In this document: piece by piece, positions 16,717 through 25,377 of the stretch | How the letters are laid out: every line of letters starts with the position of its first letter | Position numbering within the stretch: the first letter of the stretch is position 1 | Assembly: GCA_965219635.1 (NCBI GenBank) | Contig: OZ244783.1 | Location: 2,418,001-2,482,000 of the forward strand | Length of the DNA stretch: 64,000 bases | Source: JAPOXR01 sp965219635 | GTDB lineage: Bacteria > Pseudomonadota > Alphaproteobacteria > Rhodobacterales > Rhodobacteraceae | Direction of reading: 5' to 3' | Made by a program: the position numbers and the translations under genes | Notes under the pieces: generated by a model | Databases searched by the model: none | What the model saw: the letters and a program-made list of their open reading frames with translations, nothing else | Told to the model about the DNA's origin: nothing

Positions 16717-18146
16717 GCGTCCCTGCGGCTTTCGGTCAGTTCCAAGGGGAACACTTTGGCAGGATTGAGGGTCCAACCCGGATCAAAGACATCCTTGACC
16801 CTGATCTGGGCATCAAGATCATCGGGACAGAACTGCGCGTGCATCAAGTCCCGCTTTTCGACTCCCACGCCATGTTCGCCTGTCAGGCAGCCGCCAACCT
16901 CGACGCAAAGACGCAGTATTTCCTCTCCCAGCGCCTCGCATTTCTCAAGGTCCCCCGGCTTGTTGGCGTTGAACAGGATAAGCGGGTGAAGGTTGCCGTC
17001 ACCAGCATGAAAGACATTGCTGACTTGCAAGCCGAACTTGCTTGATAGTTGCCCGATCCGCTCAAGAACAACAGACAGTTCCGAAACCGGAATTGTCCCG
17101 TCCAGACAGATATAGTCGCTAATCCGGCCCATGGCCCCGAATGCAGCCTTCCGTCCGGCCCAGATGCGGTCGGATTCCGCCGCGGAACTGCTCACGCGCA
17201 CGACTTCCGGCCCGTGCTCGGCGGCTACTTCCTTGATCCTTGCCAGTTGCCGGTCGATTTCTGCGTCTGACCCTTCAACCTCGACAATGAGCAGTGCCTC
17301 GACATCGGGGTATCCCGCCTGGACAAAATCCTCGCAAGCCCTGATGCACGGCCTGTCCATGAACTCGATTGCCACTGGCAGCATTCCGGACTTGATGATC
17401 CCCGAAACACAGGCACCGGCAGCAGTGCTTGAGTTGAACCCTAGCATCACCGGCCGCGCTCCTTCCGGGCTGGGAAGGATCCGCAGCACGGCCTCGGTGA
17501 CTACACCCAATTGCCCTTCAGAGCCGCATACCAGGCCAAGAAGGTCCAGGCTTCCGGCGTCGAGATGGGACCCGCCGAGCTCGATGATCTCTCCGTCCAT
17601 GAGCACCATGGTGACACCGAGGAGATTGTTCGTGGTAACTCCGTATTTCAGGCAATGCGCGCCACCAGAGTTCATGGCGACATTCCCGGCGATTGCGCAA
17701 GCCAACTGGCTTGATGGATCAGGCGCGTAGAAAAAACCCTGATCCTGAACGCCTTCAGTAACCGAAAGGTTGGTTCTGCCCGCCTGCACCCGTACGTAGC
17801 GGTCGTCGTAGTTTACCTCGAGAATGCCGTTCATCTTCGACACCCCCAGCACAACGCTGTCGGATGTGGGCAATGCGCCGCCGGCAAGAGATGTACCGGA
17901 GCCACGTGGAACGACTGGTACATTCTCGCGTTTGCATATCTTCAGGATTTCGGAGACCTGCGCCGTGGTCTCGGGAAGCGCTACGGCAAGAGGCCGGCAA
18001 TTGTACGCCGTGAGTGCGTCGCACTCGTATACCCGTGTCTCTTCCACTGCATCAATGATCCCTTCGCCCGGAACAACAGCCCTCAATTGGGCGATAATCT
18101 CCTGCTTCCGTTCGATGACCCTTGAGTTAGGCAACGGCATGCGCAT
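16713..18146 (-). CDS. glcD: Glycolate oxidase subunit GlcD (FAD-linked)
   Basis: 477 residues, normal for GlcD. The PCMH FAD domain has PVVPRGSGTSLAGGALP, QAGRTNLSVTEGVQ and AGNVAMNSGGAHCLKYG. The C-terminal substrate domain has NVFHAGDGNLHPLILF, with the conserved histidine-acid motif, and LTGEHGVGVEKRDLM. It oxidises glycolate or D-lactate and passes electrons to GlcE/GlcF. It is the first gene of the operon. The start may be Met1 or Met3. No glcC-type regulator lies next to it. Confidence 0.95.
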   Translation of the reverse strand: MRMPLPNSRVIERKQEIIAQLRAVVPGEGIIDAVEETRVYECDALTAYNCRPLAVALPETTAQVSEILKICKRENVPVVPRGSGTSLAGGALPTSDSVVLGVSKMNGILEVNYDDRYVRVQAGRTNLSVTEGVQDQGFFYAPDPSSQLACAIAGNVAMNSGGAHCLKYGVTTNNLLGVTMVLMDGEIIELGGSHLDAGSLDLLGLVCGSEGQLGVVTEAVLRILPSPEGARPVMLGFNSSTAAGACVSGIIKSGMLPVAIEFMDRPCIRACEDFVQAGYPDVEALLIVEVEGSDAEIDRQLARIKEVAAEHGPEVVRVSSSAAESDRIWAGRKAAFGAMGRISDYICLDGTIPVSELSVVLERIGQLSSKFGLQVSNVFHAGDGNLHPLILFNANKPGDLEKCEALGEEILRLCVEVGGCLTGEHGVGVEKRDLMHAQFCPDDLDAQIRVKDVFDPGWTLNPAKVFPLELTESRRDA

Positions 18147-18550
18147 GCGCTATTCACCTTGACGACTGGAGTTATGGTGCCGCTTCGTATTCCGGCCACT
18201 CCACTTTGTCCATTCCTGAACCAGATGCAAACCGCAGTCAGCTGCGCCTACCTTGAACTTGCCGAAAGACAAAGCACCAACCGGGAAACTCAAAGACAAA
18301 TGTGGATGCCAGTCTGGAGCTGTCAAGTGCTGCACCATCGCCATCCGGAAGATCCGTAACGCAGGACGGGCGCAATGTGCCGGATCGTGCGTTCTGGAGA
18401 GTTTGCCGCGGGGGCATGCAATGCGTTATGGAAGCGCTGGAGTTTGCCTGTGGTGGACTGCAAATCGCCCGGCCCCGGCAAAAAGGGGCAGGCCCAGCCA
18501 GTTGATCCAGCCAAGTCCGAGAATTTCTGAATGCAGAGGAGCCGAACCAA
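18147..18550. other. Intergenic region without recognised gene
   Basis: 404 bases between the divergent glcD and ridA genes. Some short frames are open but none resembles a family. It must carry both promoters. Confidence 0.45.
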
Positions 18551-18913
18551 ATGCCGAACAAGGAAGTTTATGGAGCGTCGTCCAATATCCCGCTCTCTCC
18601 AGCACTGAAAGCAGGTGGCATGGTCTTTGTATCCGGGCAGGTCCCAACCGGTTCTGATGGCAAAATCGTGGCAGGAATTGACGCACAGACCAGGCTGGTT
18701 CTCGACAAGGTCAGGCAATTGCTGGAAGAGGCCGGCAGTTCGATGGAGGATGTTGTCAAGACCACCGTGTTCCTGCGAGACAAGTCAGACTTCGCAGCAA
18801 TGAATGCAGTCTATGCCGAGTATTTCAACCGGCCCTGGCCCGCCAGGTCAACAATCGAGTGCGATCTGATGATCGACATTGACGTCGAGATTGAGGCAAT
18901 CGCACTGGCCTGA
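18551..18913 (+). CDS. RidA-family enamine/imine deaminase
   Basis: 120 residues, a full-length Rid protein. GMVFVSGQVPTGSDGK is the first core strand; VRQLLEEAGSSMEDVVKTTVFLRD and FNRPWPARSTIECD follow, including the arginine of the PARST motif that binds the carboxylate in active RidA enzymes. These proteins hydrolyse reactive 2-aminoacrylate and similar imines from PLP enzymes. It stands alone ahead of the biotin transporter genes. A specialised Rid subgroup cannot be excluded. Confidence 0.93.
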   Translation: MPNKEVYGASSNIPLSPALKAGGMVFVSGQVPTGSDGKIVAGIDAQTRLVLDKVRQLLEEAGSSMEDVVKTTVFLRDKSDFAAMNAVYAEYFNRPWPARSTIECDLMIDIDVEIEAIALA

Positions 18914-18958
18914 AGTTGTTTGCGCACCGGATAGCAGCAAACCAGCACCCGCCTCCCG

Positions 18959-19762
18959 ATGAAGGACAATTCCGACAGCCCGGATGCTGCCGGATCACGA
19001 ACCACCGGCGCATTCCGGCTGGAATTCGTCGGCGCCAGCTACGCGCGGGACGGCAAAGCCATTATTGACAGCATTTCGCTCGATTTGACCGAGCAGCGCG
19101 TCGGTGTGATCGGACTGAACGGTTCCGGCAAGACAACCTTCGCCCGCTTGGCATGCGGCTTGATTGAACCCACCAGCGGGCAGGTACTGCTCAACGGAAC
19201 AAATGTAAGCAGCGACCGCAAGGCGGCGGTCAAACTGGTCAGCATTGTCTTTCAAAACCCTGACCATCAGATCATATTTCCGACCGTGCAGGAAGAAATT
19301 GCCTTCGGGTTGATCCAATCGGGAGTCCCGAAACCGGAGGCGATGCAAATCACGCTTGCCATTCTTGATGAATTCGGCCGGGCGGATTGGGCTGAGAGGG
19401 CAATCCACAACATGTCTCAGGGTCAACGGCACCTGGTTTGCATAATGGCAGCCATGGCCATGCGCCCGGCCCTGCTGGTTCTTGATGAACCTTTCACTGG
19501 CCCCGATCTTCCGACGGTAAGGCAGCTGCACCGCCAACTCGACAAACTGAATGTAGGGCAATTGCTTATCACCCATGACCTGCAATATCTGGAAGGGTTC
19601 GACCGGGTGATCTGGCTGGACAGGGGATGTGTTCGCTTGAATGGGCCGGCAAGCAGCGTGCTGAGCGCGTTTTCGCAGGAAATTGACAATCTGGACGGTC
19701 TTGATGCTTTCACTGACTTCCCCGATCAAGACGATCTACCACCGCATTCCCGCAGTTCCTAA
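18959..19762 (+). CDS. bioM: Biotin ECF transporter ATPase BioM
   Basis: 267-residue CbiO-type ATPase. It has Walker A GLNGSGKTTFA, a Q-loop in VFQNPDHQIIFPTVQEEIAFGL typical of energy-coupling-factor ATPases, the signature MSQGQRHL in place of LSGGQ, and Walker B LLVLDEPFTGPD followed by the H-loop LLITHDLQ. It powers biotin uptake with BioN and BioY, whose genes follow directly. The end overlaps bioN by 59 bases. The start at 18959 is weakly marked. Confidence 0.9.
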   Translation: MKDNSDSPDAAGSRTTGAFRLEFVGASYARDGKAIIDSISLDLTEQRVGVIGLNGSGKTTFARLACGLIEPTSGQVLLNGTNVSSDRKAAVKLVSIVFQNPDHQIIFPTVQEEIAFGLIQSGVPKPEAMQITLAILDEFGRADWAERAIHNMSQGQRHLVCIMAAMAMRPALLVLDEPFTGPDLPTVRQLHRQLDKLNVGQLLITHDLQYLEGFDRVIWLDRGCVRLNGPASSVLSAFSQEIDNLDGLDAFTDFPDQDDLPPHSRSS

Positions 19763-20300
19763 GCTGCTGCTACTTTGCTGCTTTACCTGCGTGGTCTTCC
19801 TGATACGCGATCCAGTTCTTCTGGTCGCTGCTGCTCTTCTGGCAGGCGCATTGCACTTTGCGCCAGGCATCCGGTTCTTCCTCATCGCAGCCAAACGCCT
19901 GCTGCCTATCCTGCCGTTCCTCGCAGTCATTCTCGTCTGGCATCTTGCGACCGGCGATCACGAGGCCGGGCTCATCATCGGACTCCGGCTGACTTCGGCG
20001 GTTGCTGTTGCCAACCTGGTCACCATGACAACCCGCCTTGACGAGCTTGCCGAAGTCGCTGGACATCTTGCACGGCCACTCGGGCGTTTTGGGATCAGCA
20101 GCAAGACGATCGGACTATCTGTTGCTCTGGTTGTGCGTTTTACTCCCGTCCTCCTGCATCGGGCGGGTTTGTTGATTGAAAGCTGGCGCAGCAGAGCGGC
20201 TTCCAGGCCAGCATGGCGGATACTCGTGCCGTTGTCATCGATTGCTTTGGACGACGCCGACCGCGTTGCCGAAGCGCTCAAGGCGCGCGGCGGCGTTTGA
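19704..20300 (+). CDS. bioN: Biotin ECF transporter T component BioN
   Basis: About 198 residues, mostly hydrophobic, with four or five membrane helices (for example LLLLCCFTCVVFLIRDPVLL and LLPILPFLAVILVWHLATG). The second half has LIIGLRLTSAVAVANLVTMTT and the coupling-helix region FTPVLLHRAGLLIESWRSRA, the Arg-containing A-R-x motif area that touches the ATPase. The start at 19704 (MLSLTSPIKTIYHR) matches the BioN N-terminus; an in-frame ATG at 19683 is less likely. It lies between bioM and bioY. Confidence 0.88.
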   Translation: MLSLTSPIKTIYHRIPAVPKLLLLCCFTCVVFLIRDPVLLVAAALLAGALHFAPGIRFFLIAAKRLLPILPFLAVILVWHLATGDHEAGLIIGLRLTSAVAVANLVTMTTRLDELAEVAGHLARPLGRFGISSKTIGLSVALVVRFTPVLLHRAGLLIESWRSRAASRPAWRILVPLSSIALDDADRVAEALKARGGV

Positions 20301-20320
20301 TACTGAAAGGCAAATCCTCA

Positions 20321-20866
20321 ATGGAACGCAGTCTGACCATGGTAGCGCTCTTTGCGGCACTGATTGCAGTGCTCGGACTTGTGCCCAAACTGACCTTGGC
20401 CTCGGGCGTCCCGATTACTGCGCAGAGCCTTGGAATCATGCTCTGTGGAACGGTATTGGGCGCCCGGCGGGGAGCGTTCGCGGTATTGCTGTTTCTGTTC
20501 CTGGTTGCATTGGGTCTTCCCCTGCTGTCAGGCGGGCGGGGCGGACTTGGTGTGTTCGTATCGCCGTCGGCGGGCTATCTGTTCGGTTTCCCGCTGGCAG
20601 CGTTCGTGACTGGATATGTCATGGAAAGATGGCAACCTCGTTCCGTCTTTCTCGTAGCCTGCTTGGCTTCCCTGGCTGGTGGCGTCGTTGCATTGACCAT
20701 TGCCGGTGTCATCGGAATGTCGATCACATTGGACAAGACGCTGTCCGAGGCAGCGCTGCTTGGCCTGCCATTCCTGCCGGGCGACATCATCAAGGCAATA
20801 GTGGCGGGACTATTGACGTCCGAACTTGCCCGGAACCGCCCGAACAGCATTATGTCCCGACAATAG
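20321..20866 (+). CDS. bioY: Biotin-binding S component BioY
   Basis: 181 residues and six likely membrane helices. Family marks are VPITAQSLGIMLCGTVLGARRGA near residue 30, LPLLSGGRGGLGVFVSPSAGYLFGFPLAAFVTG around residues 65-100, and LPFLPGDIIKAIVA at the end. BioY captures biotin and can work alone or with BioMN. The start at 20321 (MERSLTMVALFAAL) is chosen because the longer frame at 20213 would overlap bioN by 88 bases. No biotin synthesis gene is near, so the operon probably salvages external biotin. Confidence 0.93.
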   Translation: MERSLTMVALFAALIAVLGLVPKLTLASGVPITAQSLGIMLCGTVLGARRGAFAVLLFLFLVALGLPLLSGGRGGLGVFVSPSAGYLFGFPLAAFVTGYVMERWQPRSVFLVACLASLAGGVVALTIAGVIGMSITLDKTLSEAALLGLPFLPGDIIKAIVAGLLTSELARNRPNSIMSRQ

Positions 20867-21094
20867 TTTTGCGGCCGCGCTCCAACGCACAGTGGAGGAT
20901 TGACCGGGCAGGAACCGGCATCTCTGCGGTCGACAGGCTTGGTTTTCTACCGGCCTTGTCCCGTTTTTCCGCCTAATGACCTGATTGCGACGACGGGAGG
21001 CAGGCGGTGTAGAACTGGATTGGCCAATTCAGGCCGGCGAGACCACAAGTTTGGGCACCAGCGGCATTGCACTGCCCGCGCCCTCGCATCGGCT

Positions 21095-21982
21095 TCAGGT
21101 CAAATAGGTATTGAACCAGCCAAGGGTCCGCTCCCAAGCCAGCTTTGCGGCAGCCTCGTCATAACGAGGAGTCGAGTCATTGTGGAAGCCGTGATTGGTT
21201 TCCGGATAGATGTGAGCCTCGAACACCCGATCATGAGCGATCAATGCTGCCTCATACTCGGGCCACCCGGCATTGACCCAATCATCATGCTCGGCATAAT
21301 GCAGTTGAAGCGGTGCCTTGATCCTCGGCACGTCTTCAGCTGCCGCCTGCCTTCCGTAGAATGGGACTGATGCCGAAAGCTCCGGGTAGGCGACGGCAAG
21401 TGCATTGCAAACACCTCCGCCATAGCAGAATCCGACTGAACCCACCTTGCCAGTTGAGTCTTCCCGGGTGAGCAGGTGCTCGAAACCGGCAAAGAAATCG
21501 TTCATCAGTTTGGTCCGGTCAACCGACCGCTGCAGTTCCCGCCCTTCCGCGTCGTTACCCGGATAGCCGCCCACCGTGGTCAGACCATCAGGCGCAAGTG
21601 CCATGAAACCGGCCTTTGCAACCCGCCTCGCAACATCCTCAATGTAAGGATTGAGACCCCTGTTCTCGTGCACAACCAGGACCGCAGGAAGCTTGGCAGG
21701 TCCGTTAGACGGTTTGACGAGGTAGCCGCGTACCTCTCCATGCCCATTGGGAGAGGAATAGTAAATGTACTCGGGCAGGATATCAGGATCGTTGAATGAC
21801 ACTTGCTGGGCCAGGGAGTAGTCTGGACTCAGCATGCCAAGCAGGGCGGCCGCCGTGGTCCCTCCGACTGCCCATTTTGCAGACTTGTCGAGAAATTCGC
21901 GCTTTGTGATCCTGCCGTGGGCGTAGTTGTCGTAGAGGTCGAGCAACTCCTGGTCGAAGTCTTTTGCTGTCAATCTGCCCAT
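21095..21982 (-). CDS. Exported dienelactone-hydrolase-family protein
   Basis: 295 residues. The alpha/beta-hydrolase part has PAVLVVHENRGLNPYIEDVARRVAKAG, the nucleophile elbow VGSVGFCYGGG with a catalytic Cys, an acid in LHYAEHDDWVNAGWPEYEAAL, and the catalytic His in ETNHGFHND. This Cys-Asp-His triad is that of dienelactone hydrolases, which open lactone rings in aromatic breakdown; many relatives have other ester substrates. Residues 27-60 (KREFLDKSAKWAVGGTTAAALLG) look like a Tat-type signal in which Lys-Arg stands for the twin Arg. The start at 21982 lies 10 bases after GGGAG. The gene stands alone. Confidence 0.85.
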   Translation of the reverse strand: MGRLTAKDFDQELLDLYDNYAHGRITKREFLDKSAKWAVGGTTAAALLGMLSPDYSLAQQVSFNDPDILPEYIYYSSPNGHGEVRGYLVKPSNGPAKLPAVLVVHENRGLNPYIEDVARRVAKAGFMALAPDGLTTVGGYPGNDAEGRELQRSVDRTKLMNDFFAGFEHLLTREDSTGKVGSVGFCYGGGVCNALAVAYPELSASVPFYGRQAAAEDVPRIKAPLQLHYAEHDDWVNAGWPEYEAALIAHDRVFEAHIYPETNHGFHNDSTPRYDEAAAKLAWERTLGWFNTYLT

Positions 21983-22715
21983 GATCGTTTCACTCCCTCT
22001 TCTGTTGACGAAATTGGAAGCCCGGCACAAACACCCATTCCAGAACATTTGCCAGGCCGTACTGCAATCCTAGCGGGAATTGGCGGTTGAGCCAAGCCAC
22101 GGGCCCAAGGCCGTTGAACGGGGGCTGACGTCTTGTGAAGCTTGAATGGCTTCAAGCGAAAAGAGGCGACAGCCTAGCATCACTGGTTTTGCTTCTGCCA
22201 GGCGGATAGCCAACCCGCCACTCAGATCTCTCGAAATTCTGCAACCCAACCATATTCTTGACTGCCTGGAAGCCAGTAGGGTTTACTTGACATCACATGC
22301 GTATCGAAACCAGGAACTATCCGGGGGCCCGAACCTGATCGAATGACTTGGACCGAAGTGCCATGGAACGCCAAGATCGAGGCTTTCGCGACAGATCACA
22401 CAAATTCTGGACCTTGATTGATTGGGCATGAGACGGTAGTTTAGTCAACACTTGGACAGGGAGGCACATGATAGACGCCAAGCCAATACCGCCTGTTCCA
22501 GGCATAGCCAGATTGGCAATTGGTGAAGAGACGCAGACACGCCTGATCGCAGCCCTGCGCCGCTGCCCGGACTTTTTCGAATGCACCGCAGGAAGCCGTC
22601 GCAATAGTCGCTTTTCGCGAACGGTGCCGCCCCGGTCCAACCCATAACCTGCCGAAACCTCACCGCTGGATCAATCACAGCGATAAGCAGGAAGCCGAGA
22701 GACAAGGATGCAAAT
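21983..22715. other. Long intergenic region without recognised gene
   Basis: 733 bases between the divergent hydrolase and substrate-binding-protein genes. No frame resembles a known family and no RNA gene or repeat was seen. Its length is unusual for this gene-dense window. Confidence 0.45.
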
Positions 22716-23939
22716 ATGACAATAAAGTGCACTACGGCATTTCGCGCCGTTTCCCGGGCGACCATGGCCATACCGGCTTTGTTTGCCCTCGGCGTTTGGC
22801 ACGCCGGAGCACAGGATACCGGTTCGTCGCAAGCGGGAGCTGATCCCGGAATTTTCGATGACCGTATCCTGTTCGGACAATCGGCGGCGTTCAGCGGCCC
22901 TGCGCAAGAACTCGGAACCAATATGCGGCTGGGTATTGAAGCAGCGTTCAATGAAGCCAACGGAAATGGCGGGGTTCATGGCCGCCAGTTGGAACTCACC
23001 ACGCTGGACGACGCCTATGAAACAGAGGCAGCGTTCAACAACACCATGCGGCTGATCAATGCAAATCGTGTGTTTGCGCTGATCGGCGCAGTTGGGACGC
23101 CAACTTCGCGCGCCAGCGTGCCAGTAGCGTCCGCAGCTGGAGTCCCATACGTGGCTCCATTCACGGGTGCCGAGCTGCTCCGCAGTCCCGAATTGAGCAA
23201 TGTTCTGAACCTGCGGGCATCCTATCATCAGGAAACCGAAGAGATAGTCGACCGTCTCACTGAGGATTTGGGCATAACGCGGGTAGCAGTGCTCTATCAG
23301 AACGACTCCTTTGGCGCAGACGGCCTGACGGGCACGCAGTTGGCGTTGGAAAGGCGTGGGCTGTCGCTGGTCGCTTCAGGCTACTACGAACGCAATACTT
23401 CGGCGGTCAAATACGCACTGCTCGAAATCACGGCAGCCGAACCGGAAGCTCTGATCATGATTGGCGCATACTCGCCTGTGGCAGAGATGATCTCCTTGGC
23501 GAGTGCGGACCCTGACCTGGTATTTGCAACGGTTTCATTCGTGGGCAGCCGGGCTTTGGCCGAAGCCTTGGGGCCGAGCGGAACCGGTGTATATGTGACC
23601 CAGGTGGTTCCACTGCCCGAAGACACCAGCGTACCGGTCGTTGCCGCATATCACCAGGCACTTGCAGACCATGATGCTACTGCCGCGCCAACTTTCGTCT
23701 CACTCGAAGGTTATCTGGCCGGACGGCTGGCCATTGCCGCACTAGAAGCCTGTGGCCGCGAAGTCAGCCGGGACTGCTTCGTCAACTCGGTGCGCGGCGG
23801 CGAGGAAATCGACATTGACGGGTTCCGGCTCCAGTACGGACCGGACGACAACCAGGGATCAGACACCGTGCTGCTGACAGTGATCGGCGAGGATGGAGAA
23901 TATCACCTGGTCGACAAGATGACAGGAGCACAACAATGA
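22716..23939 (+). CDS. Branched-chain-type periplasmic substrate-binding protein
   Basis: 407 residues with a signal peptide (TMAIPALFALGVWHAGAQ). The mature part is a type I periplasmic-binding fold of the LivK/Peripla_BP_6 class: RILFGQSAAFSGPAQELG at the start, then VFALIGAVGTPTSRASVPVA, ITRVAVLYQNDSFGADGLTG in the hinge region, and FVSLEGYLAGRLAIAALEACG. No permease or ATPase genes are near. The stop overlaps the next gene by 4 bases (ATGA), and that gene is a membrane sensor, so this protein probably reports a ligand to it rather than feeding an ABC transporter. The ligand is unknown. Confidence 0.88.
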   Translation: MTIKCTTAFRAVSRATMAIPALFALGVWHAGAQDTGSSQAGADPGIFDDRILFGQSAAFSGPAQELGTNMRLGIEAAFNEANGNGGVHGRQLELTTLDDAYETEAAFNNTMRLINANRVFALIGAVGTPTSRASVPVASAAGVPYVAPFTGAELLRSPELSNVLNLRASYHQETEEIVDRLTEDLGITRVAVLYQNDSFGADGLTGTQLALERRGLSLVASGYYERNTSAVKYALLEITAAEPEALIMIGAYSPVAEMISLASADPDLVFATVSFVGSRALAEALGPSGTGVYVTQVVPLPEDTSVPVVAAYHQALADHDATAAPTFVSLEGYLAGRLAIAALEACGREVSRDCFVNSVRGGEEIDIDGFRLQYGPDDNQGSDTVLLTVIGEDGEYHLVDKMTGAQQ

Positions 23940-25012
23940 ATGGATTCCGCACTTCAGCATCCCAATTGCTTGCAGCTGTGACTGCGTTGGTAATTGTTAT
24001 AGCGGCCGTGGCAACTGGCTGGCTGGCAACTGACCGGCTCGACAGCCGCGCTGCCACAAGCGACAACACCGAAACGCTCGCTGCTGCATTTGGAGTCGCC
24101 CGTCACGCCGGCTCTCTGGTATCTGCGAGTGCCGTTCGAACCAATTTTCGAATGACGCCCGACAGTCTGGAAGGAATTTCTGCTTCCGTTGCCGGAATTG
24201 AGGCGGCGCTTTACGAGCAACTGGAGATCCTTGAGGCTTCTGGCCAGGGAGCGCAAATCCGGCAACATGTCGATGCGTTGGTAGCCAATGCCGAACTCAT
24301 CAGGAGCGGGCGGCCGGAACTGCTGAGCATGTTGAAAGATGGAGAGTCGGAACTCAGGAACTTCCGCTATGGATTCAGCAAGGATCTTGAAGCGGCCATG
24401 ACGACCAGCATGGACGATCAGATCTACCATTTGATGACCGGCTACGATGATTTCGGAATGCCTATTCAGGCAACATCAGATCCAATATCCGTAGAAGTAA
24501 GACGGTTGTTTCATATGGCCAATCTGATGAGCACCCAAGGTGTGGCCATGATCAAGTTGCGGGGAGCAGCCGTGTTGCCCTTTGCGCATATGATTCCCTA
24601 CATACAGGAAGACTTCGAGTCCGAAGTCCGAAGTATACAGAGGAGCATCCAATACCTGTCCGAAAACGGCGCTCCCAACCTGCACCCCGATTCAGTCCCG
24701 GGGCTGCAGCAGATCATCAGCTACGGCGAAGGAGATAACAATATCTGGGACAGGACGACTACCAAACTGCAATTGGCTGCTGCAGAGACCAGGCAGATTG
24801 CTGCCAACGAGAGCATTCTTCAGCAACTCTTCGTAGAAGTGGATGAAGTGGTAGCCAGTATTCGCCAGAGTTCCACAACGGTTGAAGCTGCCGCGGCGGA
24901 TTCTGCATCCGCGTTCCGTACGATTTTGCTGATTATTGGCTTGATCGGTGTCGCAGGGACACTGTTCGCCACCTGGTTCTTCGGCTCGAGATCCGGCAAG
25001 GCGGCAGCATAA
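23936..25012 (+). CDS. Two-span membrane sensor protein without output domain
   Basis: 358 residues. A first membrane helix (LLAAVTALVIVIAAVATGWLA, about 12-32) leads to a roughly 290-residue periplasmic helical part, then a second helix (ILLIIGLIGVAGTLFATWFFG, about 329-350), and the protein ends nine residues later. The helical part is rich in heptad-like Leu/Ala and has QQLFVEVDEVVASIRQSS before the second span, the layout of TorS-like sensor domains that read a periplasmic binding protein. No HAMP, kinase or cyclase domain follows. It is translationally coupled to the binding protein upstream and followed at once by a strong hairpin. The role is inferred from context. Confidence 0.7.
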   Translation: MNGFRTSASQLLAAVTALVIVIAAVATGWLATDRLDSRAATSDNTETLAAAFGVARHAGSLVSASAVRTNFRMTPDSLEGISASVAGIEAALYEQLEILEASGQGAQIRQHVDALVANAELIRSGRPELLSMLKDGESELRNFRYGFSKDLEAAMTTSMDDQIYHLMTGYDDFGMPIQATSDPISVEVRRLFHMANLMSTQGVAMIKLRGAAVLPFAHMIPYIQEDFESEVRSIQRSIQYLSENGAPNLHPDSVPGLQQIISYGEGDNNIWDRTTTKLQLAAAETRQIAANESILQQLFVEVDEVVASIRQSSTTVEAAAADSASAFRTILLIIGLIGVAGTLFATWFFGSRSGKAAA

Positions 25013-25377
25013 GGATCCCGGGAGCCTCAAGTCCGCTTAACTGAGGCTCCCGGCCACCCACACTCAGGCAAACGGGGCATGCGCCTCTCCGGTCTCGCCT
25101 GAAGTTGCGGCACCTGCTTCAGACAGCAACCAGTCGACGATTGCGGCTGGTTGATCCTGTTCGTCGGCATTCTGTGCATCCGAACACGATCGCAGCTGGA
25201 AAAGCCCTTGGCCAACTCATGTGGCCTCAGAAATCGGCTGGCCGCCTGACTGAAGGCGAGCATAAAGAATGCCAACCCGCTGCCATGCATTCATGAATCC
25301 GGCTCTGCGCCGGGTTCAAACTCGAACCGCAATGCCGGGGCTCTCCCGGCAACAATGAAGGCGAATCCAACCCGGTA
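25013..25377. other. Intergenic region with terminator hairpins
   Basis: 365 bases between convergent genes. Besides the 25018-25053 hairpin it holds a second one near 25333-25351 (GCCGGGG / CCCGGC type) and a GGTTCAAACTCGAACC-like palindrome near 25314, both placed to end the minus-strand operon. No gene is seen. Confidence 0.5.
25018..25053 (+). terminator. Strong hairpin after the sensor gene
   Basis: A perfect 12-bp inverted repeat (CCGGGAGCCTCA / TGAGGCTCCCGG, 12-base loop) starts 5 bases after the sensor stop codon. It suits a terminator of the binding-protein/sensor operon and argues that the gene is complete at this point. There is no T run. Confidence 0.65.

Noticed and set aside
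25013..25377. Search for a kinase or cyclase remnant after the sensor gene
   Set aside because: No HATPase, HisKA or cyclase motif in any frame; a strong hairpin follows the stop codon directly.
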